5,695 bases of DNA. Origin: Candidatus Bathyarchaeota archaeon (GTDB lineage Archaea > Asgardarchaeota > Lokiarchaeia > Sigyniarchaeales > Sigyniarchaeaceae). Shown here piece by piece: positions 1 to 4,656 of this stretch. Every line of letters begins with the position of its first letter. Within the stretch, counting starts at the first letter, position 1. The stretch covers positions 1 through 5,695 of the forward strand of contig WJJB01000160.1 of assembly GCA_014729935.1 (NCBI GenBank), written 5' to 3'. Below the pieces are notes generated by a model. The model made no database searches and was not told the origin of the DNA. It saw only the letters and a list, made by a program, of their open reading frames with translations. The position numbers and the translations under genes are program-made.

Positions 1-531
1 GGAGAGGTTCTTATCGTGATAGAAAAGATCCTCGGGGACAATCACGGCAACCGGCCCTTGCCTGCCATTGATGGCTTGCCGGATGGCGTGGTGGAAGAAC
101 CGGGGAACCTGCTCGCCAGTGATTGGCATCCCCGCCCATTTTGTCACTGCTTGAAGGACACCAAGCACGTTGATATCATGGGGGATATTCAACAGCATGT
201 CACGCTGCTTCACGATGCCCGTGATGGCTAATACTGGACTCGACGACCCCAGCGCCTCAGCCAATGCCACGGGAAAATTCATGGCACCGGCTGCACCAGC
301 ATCACACGCACCGAGATGCCCCGTCACCCTCGCATATGCATCTGCCGCGAAGGCAGCGGTACGCTCGTCATTGACAAGCAGGTGATCCACGTCAGAAGTT
401 TCCAAGAATCCATCATAAAGTTCGAGGGTATGTCCATCCGGGATCCCAAAAACATGAGTTACACCTTGATCTACCAACATCCTCGCAATTCCCTTTCCAT
501 TACTCACGTATTCGCGCGTTTCGTCAACCAT
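1..531 (-). CDS. ThDP-dependent enzyme, acetolactate synthase large-subunit-like, N-terminal part (3' end outside window)
   Basis: I translated this frame by hand. It stays open for 177 codons from the ATG at 531-529 to the left edge, so the C-terminal part is missing. The N-terminus has the layout of the ThDP-enzyme pyrimidine-binding domain: VFGIPDG near residues 27-33, then NDERTAAFAADAYARVTG at 54-71. In that second motif Glu56 is in the position of the glutamate that activates the ThDP aminopyrimidine. PVLAITG follows at 99-105, and QGPVAVIVPEDL near 158-169 closes the domain. The usual SGPGATN turn is altered here to GAAGAMN (79-85). Family members decarboxylate 2-oxoacids and pass on the bound aldehyde; acetolactate synthase, sulfopyruvate decarboxylase and other relatives share this domain, so the substrate cannot be named. 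The start is supported by GGTGAT four bases upstream. The gene lies 418 bp downstream of the ThiC-family gene on the same strand. Confidence 0.88.
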   Translation of the reverse strand, partial: MVDETREYVSNGKGIARMLVDQGVTHVFGIPDGHTLELYDGFLETSDVDHLLVNDERTAAFAADAYARVTGHLGACDAGAAGAMNFPVALAEALGSSSPVLAITGIVKQRDMLLNIPHDINVLGVLQAVTKWAGMPITGEQVPRFFHHAIRQAINGRQGPVAVIVPEDLFYHDKNLS

Positions 532-535
532 GGTT

Positions 536-541
536 ATCACC
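536..541 (-). promoter_or_regulatory. Shine-Dalgarno site of the ThDP-enzyme gene
   Basis: On the minus strand GGTGAT ends four bases before the ATG at 531. It matches the archaeal 16S 3' tail complement (GGTGATC) and decides the start of the left-edge gene. Confidence 0.7.
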
Positions 542-563
542 AATCATGCATGCAACTTCCAGT

Positions 564-575
564 ATCGTTAACGAT
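564..575. promoter_or_regulatory. 12-bp palindrome ATCGTTAACGAT, candidate operator
   Basis: This perfect inverted repeat lies 33 bp upstream of the ThDP-enzyme start codon. It extends to a near-palindrome at 561-578 with one mismatched pair. It sits where a repressor or activator could act on the downstream gene. Its role is inferred from position and symmetry only. Confidence 0.35.
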
Positions 576-624
576 GCTTTCCAAGCCTATCTCACGCATC
601 TAGCTTCGCGCGCCCCTAATTAGC

Positions 625-779
625 ATGTTGCCTTTCGGTTTGCACCCGTGCATGCGAAAAGTATTCGTTGCAAGAAGCAATCACCCTGATGTTGTTATAC
701 CTTGTGATTATGATGCATCATCCAAGGAATGCGTGGACTTATCCAAGCCGGGTTGCCATGGATTTCATGTGACCTTTTA
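625..779 (+). CDS. Candidate small Cys/His-containing protein, 51 aa (doubtful)
   Basis: The plus-strand frame from ATG 625 runs 51 codons to TAA at 777-779; a second in-frame ATG at 652 gives 42 residues. The predicted peptide has a protein-like composition. It carries VFVARSNHPDVVIPCDYD in the middle and KECVDLSKPGCHGFHVTF at the end, with four Cys and three His in the long form, which could in principle bind metal. Against it: neither start has a Shine-Dalgarno sequence, it is oriented opposite to both flanking protein genes, and I recognise no family. A TAATTA element at 618-623 lies roughly 30 bp before ATG 652 and could allow leaderless expression, but no BRE precedes it. A fragment of a decayed gene or a chance ORF is as likely as a real gene. 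Confidence 0.25.
710..721. repeat. 12-bp palindrome ATGATGCATCAT
   Basis: This perfect inverted repeat lies inside the gap between the ThiC-family and ThDP-enzyme genes, and also inside the doubtful small ORF. It may be a protein-binding site or chance; nothing beyond its symmetry supports a role. Confidence 0.3.
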
Positions 780-949
780 ATTAATTGAATAGAGTGGCTA
801 TGACGAAATCACCGGTGAAATGACCATTGATGTTAGTAGGTTCTCCTTCACCTTCAAGAAAAACGCGAAATAACAAGATAACGAGGAAAGATAGACCCCG
901 GGGCGGAATGACCAGCCAAGTTCTTGAATAGGGCGTGATATTTCAAGGG

Positions 950-2242
950 TTAATCTTTTTTCGAGAAGAGGTATTTTTCCATCAATGCAATGGCGCAGAA
1001 TTTCCCGCACATGCTGCAATCCTTGTTCCCCGGTGGGTGGAGTTCCCGTGCCCCTTCCGGATCAAGCGCCTGGGCGAACTGCTTGTCCCACGCCCTCGAT
1101 GCCCGGTGTTTCGATAAGATCTTGTCCGGTTCGAAAAACGCATTGATGCCATGCTTGATGGAATCGCCTACGTGGGCAGCGATCTTGGCGGCAATGACTC
1201 CTTCCTTGATATGATTCTTATCGGGTAATGCTAGATGTTCGGCAGGCGTGATGGCGCATAAATAATCAGCGCCATATCCTGCAGCCATGGCTCCACCGAT
1301 GGCTGCCGAGATGTGATCGTGACCCACACCGATTTCCGTTGGAATCGGGCCGGAGACGAACAAGGGGCGATTGCCTGTGATGCGATCATGGTCCTCGAGC
1401 CATTCCTTCAGGTGGTAGGCATTCACGTGACCACCGAGACCCTCGATGATGACAGGCACGCCCTTGGCATTGGCACGGGTTGCTATCTTCGCATTCGACA
1501 CGATCTCGTTATGCTGGGGAGCATCCTTGAAGTCATGGATGGATCCACTCCTCATGGCATTTCCCAAGTTGAGCACGACGCCAGTGCCTGCCAAGATTTC
1601 GAGAATATCATCAAGGAGCCTGATGAAGGGATTTTCAGCATCTTGATACAAGCTGATTGCTGCTGAAAGTGAGCCACCTTTCGAGACGATACCCATGATG
1701 CGCCTTTGTTCCCGCAGGTCTTCCAGGGCTTGGCGATCAAATCCCGCATGGATAACAATGGAATCCACGCCATCATCCACGTGCTTTTGGATGGTTCTCA
1801 AGATACACCTATCATCCACCTTCTCGATGGAACCTGCATCCGCCACGGCTTGATACACGGGAATGGTCGTCAAGGGAATGGAAATCTCATGGAGAAGGCA
1901 TGCCCGTAGCGAATCAATGTCCCCCGTCATCGAGCAATCGGAAATCGTATCCGCACCATGGATCTCGGCAATCCTTGCCTTCTCGAGCTCACCTGCTTCG
2001 TTGCACATCACGGAGGAAGTTCCAAGATTCACGTTCACCTTCGTGGTCATCCCCTTGCCAACTGCAATCCTCTTCTTTTCATCCCTTCCTAGGATCACCA
2101 CCTTGCCAGCCTTGATCAACCGGTGCAACTTCTCACCATTTAATCTTCCAACCTCTTGGATTCCAACCAGCCGTTCACGATCTATAGAGACCATGCCACG
2201 TGATTGAAGAAGGATTTCCAAATCAAGTTGTCGGCCGGGCAT
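950..2242 (-). CDS. thiC: ThiC-family radical SAM enzyme (phosphomethylpyrimidine synthase or close relative)
   Basis: The product has 430 residues, the length of the short ThiC form in archaea and anaerobes. ThiC converts aminoimidazole ribotide to hydroxymethylpyrimidine phosphate in the cytosol, for thiamine synthesis. Visible motifs, numbered from ATG 2242: KVNVNLGTS (68-76), ADTISDCSMTGDID (97-110), IPVYQA (127-132), VSKGGS (186-191), LNLGNAMRSGSIHDFKDAPQHNE (225-247 region), EGLGGHV (267-273), GHDHISAAIGGA (307-318), TPAEHLALP (332-340) and the C-terminal CSMCGKFC (409-416). That last motif supplies the three cysteines for the SAM-binding 4Fe-4S cluster. His272 and His310 correspond to the zinc ligands. 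Two motifs are off-pattern: EGLGGHV for the usual EGPGHVP, and CX2CX3C rather than the textbook CX2CX4C. A BzaF-type 5-hydroxybenzimidazole synthase, which uses the same substrate, is the main alternative. A GTG at 2251 also opens the frame but lies within the Shine-Dalgarno sequence. No TPP riboswitch is seen. Confidence 0.88.
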   Translation of the reverse strand: MPGRQLDLEILLQSRGMVSIDRERLVGIQEVGRLNGEKLHRLIKAGKVVILGRDEKKRIAVGKGMTTKVNVNLGTSSVMCNEAGELEKARIAEIHGADTISDCSMTGDIDSLRACLLHEISIPLTTIPVYQAVADAGSIEKVDDRCILRTIQKHVDDGVDSIVIHAGFDRQALEDLREQRRIMGIVSKGGSLSAAISLYQDAENPFIRLLDDILEILAGTGVVLNLGNAMRSGSIHDFKDAPQHNEIVSNAKIATRANAKGVPVIIEGLGGHVNAYHLKEWLEDHDRITGNRPLFVSGPIPTEIGVGHDHISAAIGGAMAAGYGADYLCAITPAEHLALPDKNHIKEGVIAAKIAAHVGDSIKHGINAFFEPDKILSKHRASRAWDKQFAQALDPEGARELHPPGNKDCSMCGKFCAIALMEKYLFSKKD

Positions 2243-2248
2243 TCCCCC

Positions 2249-2253
2249 CACCC
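2249..2253 (-). promoter_or_regulatory. Shine-Dalgarno site choosing ATG 2242 of the ThiC-family gene
   Basis: On the minus strand GGGTG, within a G-rich run, ends six bases before ATG 2242. The upstream GTG at 2251 overlaps this site, so the ATG is the better start. Confidence 0.6.
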
Positions 2254-2277
2254 TTCATCCCATGGGAACATCCGCTC

Positions 2278-2324
2278 ATCAGGATGCCAGGAGATCGGGC
2301 AATCAGGCTATCAGAGTTCCTGAT
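2278..2324 (-). promoter_or_regulatory. Inverted repeat in the leader of the ThiC-family gene
   Basis: ATCAGGA (2278-2284) and TCCTGAT (2318-2324) can form a 7-bp stem. The 33-nt loop holds further copies of ATCAG (2302, 2310). On the minus strand this would lie 36-82 nt before the start codon of the ThiC-family gene, and could fold in its leader. The conserved TPP-riboswitch sequences (CUGAGA and the P4/P5 consensus) are absent, so any regulatory role would be of another kind. Confidence 0.3.
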
Positions 2325-2358
2325 CCAGCAATGAATACAACGACTGGTGCCATGAAAG

Positions 2359-2397
2359 CCATCCCTTCGGAACAGGGATGCCATCGGTGATGCCATC
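2359..2397. repeat. Hairpin plus tandem GATGCCATC repeat between the divergent genes
   Basis: CATCCCT (near 2359-2366) and AGGGATG (2374-2380) form a perfect 7-bp stem with a short TCGGAAC loop. Overlapping it, GATGCCATC occurs at 2377-2385 and again at 2389-2397, a 12-bp period; each unit is itself GATG-C-CATC, a small dyad. The cluster lies just upstream of the tRNA promoter and about 120-155 bp upstream of the ThiC-family start. It could be a binding site for a regulator of either direction; function is inferred only. Confidence 0.4.
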
Positions 2398-2401
2398 GCG
2401 G

Positions 2402-2417
2402 GCGAAAAGCACTTATA
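2402..2417 (+). promoter_or_regulatory. BRE/TATA promoter of tRNA-Arg
   Basis: GCGAAAAGC (2402-2410) resembles an archaeal BRE and directly precedes ACTTATA (2411-2417). The TATA centre is about 26 bp before the first base of the tRNA, the standard archaeal distance, so transcription would start at or just before the mature 5' end. Confidence 0.65.
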
Positions 2418-2439
2418 CCGCCAGCGACTCTGGCATCTT

Positions 2440-2557
2440 GGACGTGTAATCTAGCCTGGATAGGGTACCGGCCTTCGGAGACACCACGCCACGAGCCACC
2501 AGCGCCCAAGCGGGGTGCCAAAACCGGCTGTCAGGGGTTCAAATCCCTTCACGTCCA
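2440..2557 (+). tRNA. tRNA-Arg, anticodon TCG, with a 43-nt intron
   Basis: All arms fold. The acceptor GGACGTG (2440-2446) pairs perfectly with CACGTCC (2550-2556), followed by discriminator A2557; CCA is not encoded. The D arm is 2449-2466 with GG at 2458-2459. The T arm AGGGG-TTCAAAT-CCCTT spans 2533-2549. The variable loop is CTGTC (2528-2532). The anticodon stem starts CCGGC (2468-2472), and the loop CTTCGGA (2473-2479) places TCG at 2475-2477, reading CGN arginine codons. The 3' side of the stem is split: G2480, then CCGG at 2524-2527, so an intron lies between tRNA positions 39 and 40. With it removed, the anticodon stem is five perfect pairs. Promoter-like BRE/TATA lies upstream and pyrimidine-rich DNA downstream. 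It is transcribed opposite to the flanking protein genes. Confidence 0.93.
2481..2523 (+). other. tRNA intron with relaxed bulge-helix-bulge
   Basis: The 43-nt insert begins ACACC and ends GCCAAAA. CACCACGC (2482-2489) pairs with GCGGGGTG (2510-2517) with one A-G mismatch, forming the inner helix. The 5' bulge is A2479-G2480-A2481, cut after its second base. The middle helix is TCGG (2475-2478) against CCAA (2518-2521) with one C-A mismatch, and A2522-A2523-C2524 forms the 3' bulge. This fits archaeal splicing-endonuclease sites in relaxed form. A cut at the canonical 37/38 site (2479-2521) would leave a C31-A39 mismatch and a poorer bulge-helix-bulge. Confidence 0.7.
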
Positions 2558-2603
2558 CTTCTTTTCATCCCGTGGATATGCCTAGCAACACACGCGGCGT
2601 GGG

Positions 2604-2619
2604 GCCCTTTTCTTTTTCA
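2604..2619 (+). terminator. Pyrimidine/T-rich end of the tRNA transcript
   Basis: About 50 nt after the tRNA, a GC-rich stretch (GGCGTGGGGCCC) runs into TTTTCTTTTT. A shorter TTCTTTT lies directly after the tRNA at 2559-2566. Archaeal RNA polymerase terminates at such T-runs, so either could end the transcript. Confidence 0.4.
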
Positions 2620-2779
2620 GGATACTTGTACCTGGTCTGGAAATGCAAGCCAATGATGATCCGGCCAATCCACGTGCCAAGCTCGTTCATGCTTGGAACA
2701 CCCTCATGGTCCAATATCCCCCACGTCATCCTTTGCGAGTTACAGGATGGAAACTTCGGGAGACACCTCCATGGTTCAC

Positions 2780-2838
2780 AAAAAAAAAATAATGTAGTAG
2801 TATTAGCGGGGATGCAAGGGGTGAATGATTCCCTTGCA
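2780..2838 (-). terminator. Hairpin and T10 tract after the 7-TM gene
   Basis: Read on the minus strand, TGCAAGGG and CCCTTGCA (2813-2820 with 2831-2838) form an 8-bp perfect stem with a 10-nt loop, 8 nt past the stop codon. After a 23-nt spacer comes a run of ten T (2789-2780). The T-run is the likely termination signal. The hairpin is too far away for a classical bacterial terminator and may instead protect the 3' end. Confidence 0.6.
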
Positions 2839-2845
2839 CGTGCCT

Positions 2846-3610
2846 TCAATCATGCTTCTCAATGAACCCGCGCAGCCAAGGTGGCATCACGAACCCGAGA
2901 TATGCCAAGGCAAAAAAACTAGCCGCGGCAAACCATGCCGCGTGGTTGAACACGGTGTATCCCGTGAGTTCCTCGGATATTCCGAAATATATCATGTCCG
3001 CCACCATCAGCAGGAAAAACATGATCAGGCATACCTGGGAACCCGCGATCAGGCGGAATCCTGCTTTTCCCACCAACTCATCAACCTTCCTGCTCACCCG
3101 TAAGGATTCAACCATGATGTGCAGGTAGGTGATGGTGGATAGCAGTACCATGGCGCCGGACGTGTAGGGCCTGATGCTTGCACCTTCATAATCCTCCTTC
3201 AATATGCCATAGTAGTTCCAAGGGAGTGTCAAGAAGATCGCGACGACAACGTTTGCCACGAGAAGCGGTACCCGCGATTTGCGCCCGATGGAAAAAATCT
3301 CATTGGCAAACAGCAGTAGGAACACGTTGGAAATCATCAACCCGGCGAAGGAAAATGCCAAGGAAAACTGGTACAGCTCTCGCTTTTCCCTGGTGAGTAG
3401 CACTTCCACGAACCCAATCATGGTCACCGTGATGCAGATGGCATAAGATAGAAACGTCAAGAACAGGAACTTGGGTGCTTCCGATCGTTTCGCAAGCCAC
3501 TTCTTCAACATGATACCTGTCATGAAGATCGAGAAGATTGCAACGATCCCGTACGCCACGATGATACTCTCGGAACCCTCGTCGATGGGTGCGTATGCTA
3601 ACACGTGCAT
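2846..3610 (-). CDS. Seven-transmembrane protein of unknown function
   Basis: The product is a 254-residue integral membrane protein with seven hydrophobic segments, at about 14-37, 47-72, 81-105, 113-132, 150-170, 185-210 and 219-245. Short charged loops lie between them (KKWLAKRSEAPK, TREKREL, GRKSR, SRKVDELVGK) and the protein ends PPWLRGFIEKHD. By the positive-inside trend the N-terminus is outside and the C-terminus inside. There is no signal peptide, catalytic motif or soluble domain. Length and topology recall the 7-TM sensor region found before some archaeal histidine kinases, but no kinase follows, and I do not recognise the family. The longest start is ATG 3610, but GGTGA directly abuts it, too close for ribosome binding. 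The same GGTGA is six bases before GTG 3604, so that start (252 residues) may be the real one. A TATA-like element, a leader hairpin and a T10 terminator suggest a one-gene transcript. Confidence 0.82.
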   Translation of the reverse strand: MHVLAYAPIDEGSESIIVAYGIVAIFSIFMTGIMLKKWLAKRSEAPKFLFLTFLSYAICITVTMIGFVEVLLTREKRELYQFSLAFSFAGLMISNVFLLLFANEIFSIGRKSRVPLLVANVVVAIFLTLPWNYYGILKEDYEGASIRPYTSGAMVLLSTITYLHIMVESLRVSRKVDELVGKAGFRLIAGSQVCLIMFFLLMVADMIYFGISEELTGYTVFNHAAWFAAASFFALAYLGFVMPPWLRGFIEKHD

Positions 3611-3615
3611 TCACC
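3611..3615 (-). promoter_or_regulatory. GGTGA that questions the start of the 7-TM gene
   Basis: GGTGA (3615-3611 on the minus strand) has no spacer before ATG 3610 but a good six-base spacer before the in-frame GTG at 3604. It therefore favours initiation at codon 3 of the longest frame. Confidence 0.5.
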
Positions 3616-3629
3616 AAGTATTTCATGAT

Positions 3630-3656
3630 CCGTGCAACCTTCATGATGTCGCACGG
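3630..3656 (-). promoter_or_regulatory. Hairpin in the leader of the 7-TM gene
   Basis: On the minus strand CCGTGCGA (3656-3649) pairs with TTGCACGG (3637-3630), giving eight pairs with one G-U and an 11-nt loop. It lies between the presumed transcription start and the Shine-Dalgarno site, 14 nt before the latter. It could influence translation or mRNA stability, or be a protein-binding dyad in DNA. Confidence 0.4.
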
Positions 3657-3683
3657 GCTCGTGTACTATTTTTACCACTAGGC

Positions 3684-3698
3684 TAATTATAGCTTCCA
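3684..3698 (-). promoter_or_regulatory. Possible promoter of the 7-TM gene
   Basis: TATAATTA (3691-3684, minus strand) preceded by TGGAAGC resembles a BRE/TATA pair. Start of transcription would fall near 3660, giving a leader of about 50 nt that includes the hairpin at 3630-3656. The BRE match is weak. Confidence 0.4.
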
Positions 3699-3785
3699 CA
3701 TTTCGCTCTTGCAAGAGAAGATCTGCCATCTCCGAGGGCATGACGCGTCAATCTCGAGTTGAATAAGTACATCGATGACCCATGC

Positions 3786-3803
3786 ATCATTTCCCGAAAT
3801 GAT
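3786..3803 (-). terminator. Hairpin after the DUF998-like gene
   Basis: ATCATTT (3786-3792) and AAATGAT (3797-3803) form a perfect 7-bp stem with a 4-nt loop, 22 nt past the stop codon of the DUF998-like gene. No T-run follows it, so it may mark a processed 3' end rather than act as an intrinsic terminator. Confidence 0.35.
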
Positions 3804-3825
3804 TCAATGATTCCAACTGGTTCAT

Positions 3826-4566
3826 TTATTTCCCAAACGATTTCATCCAGTTCCAAGCCCGGTAACAAATAATACCATTGAAAAGAGAATAGAGCGAGAT
3901 CATCGCAATTTCGGGAATTGCGAATCCTAAGGAAGGATCCTTTTCCCTGGCGTTCATGAAGATCAGGTAGAATGTGAAGCTGAATGCAAGCAGGATAATG
4001 AAGAAGATACCTTGAATCTTGTACTTTTTCGACAGGAAAGCATCGAGTGCAAAAAGGCCAAGGGTGATGACGAAGGAGATCAGAAATAGTGCCACCCCCA
4101 GCACGTGGAGGTCATGGAAGGCATTCGAGACCGTGCCCTCGAACCCGGCAAGCATGTTCATGAGCCCCAAGTACACGGTTCCGATGAGCGTGATCTTATC
4201 ATCCTCTTGAAGAGCCTTCTTGAAATATACAAAAGTAACTGGGAAATAACCAATAGCACCACACATCAGGAAACTGGCAAAAAATCCCGCGGATTTCTCC
4301 CCTCCGGGATACACGGCAAGATCACTGAGACTCCCGTGGACCCAATTGAATGATGGATATAGCGACAAGCCGATTGCCAGTAAAAGATAACCCAAGACGG
4401 AGAAAAGGACGATGGAAAGGAGCATGTACCTGTACAACCCGCGCTGTTCCAAGTAGATCTTGCGGTTCATGCGTTTCCTGGCCCTTGCAATGAGCTCCTT
4501 CTTCTTGCGTGCCTCGGGACTAATTTCTTCGGGGGAATTTTTCTCTGGTAAGGGGGATGGCGACAT
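3826..4566 (-). CDS. DUF998-like six-transmembrane protein
   Basis: The product has 246 residues from ATG 4566. A hydrophilic, strongly basic N-terminal stretch of about 45 residues (rich in Lys, Arg, Glu) is followed by six hydrophobic segments, at about 48-70, 94-115, 125-143, 153-177, 184-204 and 216-237. The first long loop carries WVHGSLSDLAVYPGGEKSAGFF, resembling the SDLG loop of DUF998 membrane proteins (PF06197/COG3371). FEGTVSNAFHDLH, before segment four, fits the second conserved, His-containing loop. The function of DUF998 is not established; Frag1/DRAM-like proteins are a more distant alternative. Basic residues at the N-terminus place it in the cytoplasm. A GTG at 4575 opens the frame three codons earlier, but it belongs to GTGATC, which fits a Shine-Dalgarno site three bases before ATG 4566. 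It lies 90 bp downstream of the SHOCT gene and 215 bp upstream of the 7-TM gene. Confidence 0.82.
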   Translation of the reverse strand: MSPSPLPEKNSPEEISPEARKKKELIARARKRMNRKIYLEQRGLYRYMLLSIVLFSVLGYLLLAIGLSLYPSFNWVHGSLSDLAVYPGGEKSAGFFASFLMCGAIGYFPVTFVYFKKALQEDDKITLIGTVYLGLMNMLAGFEGTVSNAFHDLHVLGVALFLISFVITLGLFALDAFLSKKYKIQGIFFIILLAFSFTFYLIFMNAREKDPSLGFAIPEIAMISLYSLFNGIICYRAWNWMKSFGK

Positions 4567-4631
4567 GATGATCACGTGTGGAAAAACGAATCATGAAATG
4601 AATGGATGGAAAAAGAATCGAATGAAATCGT

Positions 4632-4650
4632 GATTCTAAAGAAAAAATGC
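4632..4650 (-). terminator. T-rich end of the SHOCT-gene transcript
   Basis: Immediately after the stop codon at 4659-4657, the minus strand reads GCATTTTTTCTTTAG, with more T-rich DNA to about 4600. No hairpin is evident. This is a plausible archaeal T-tract terminator, and makes co-transcription with the DUF998-like gene partial at most. Confidence 0.45.
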
Positions 4651-4656
4651 AGAACA

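Larger units (their letters stand above)
532..949. other. 418-bp intergenic region with palindromes
   Basis: This gap separates the ThiC-family gene from the downstream ThDP-enzyme gene. It contains two perfect 12-bp palindromes (564-575 and 710-721), a 10-bp palindrome TCACCGGTGA at 809-818, an AT-rich stretch near 775-788 and one doubtful small ORF on the plus strand. A pyrimidine-rich minus-strand stretch (about 850-895, including a T5 run near 857) may serve as the end of the ThiC-family transcript. I see no convincing BRE/TATA pair for the ThDP gene. The best candidates are TAATTA near 618-623 and GTATAAC near 694-700 on the minus strand, both weak. Confidence 0.5.
2558..2845. other. 288-bp convergent intergenic region
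   Basis: This gap lies between the 3' ends of the tRNA (plus) and the 7-TM gene (minus). It contains plus-strand pyrimidine runs after the tRNA, and a minus-strand hairpin and T10 tract after the 7-TM gene. ORFs crossing it on both strands have no recognisable protein character. Confidence 0.55.

Noticed and set aside
16..603. Three overlapping plus-strand ORFs at the left edge (71, 71 and 95 codons)
   Set aside because: They are antisense shadows of the minus-strand ThDP-enzyme gene, which shows clear family motifs.
830..928. Plus-strand frame of 32 codons with GGTGA 11 nt upstream
   Set aside because: Very basic, low-complexity product with no protein-like pattern; spacing is too long to be persuasive.
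798..1019. Minus-strand ORF of 73 codons overlapping the 3' end of the ThiC-family gene
   Set aside because: It reads the ThiC-family cysteine-motif DNA in another frame and continues into intergenic DNA; no family character and no ribosome binding site seen.
2243..2440. TPP riboswitch before the ThiC-family gene
   Set aside because: The leader has repeated CTGAT and a stem, but not the conserved CUGAGA and P4/P5 consensus in the right order.
2303..2521. Minus-strand 72-codon ORF
   Set aside because: It runs through the tRNA exon and promoter; the tRNA folds perfectly and explains the sequence.
2565..2849. Minus-strand 94-codon ORF with a TTG start overlapping the 7-TM stop codon
   Set aside because: The overlap would fit translational coupling, but the frame reads through the hairpin and T10 terminator and gives no recognisable protein. 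Kept as a remote possibility only.
2515..2865. Plus-strand 116-codon ORF starting in the tRNA intron
   Set aside because: It crosses the tRNA, the A10 run and the end of the 7-TM gene, with no domain-like features.
4561..4575. GTG 4575 as start of the DUF998-like gene
   Set aside because: It belongs to the GTGATC Shine-Dalgarno sequence serving ATG 4566.
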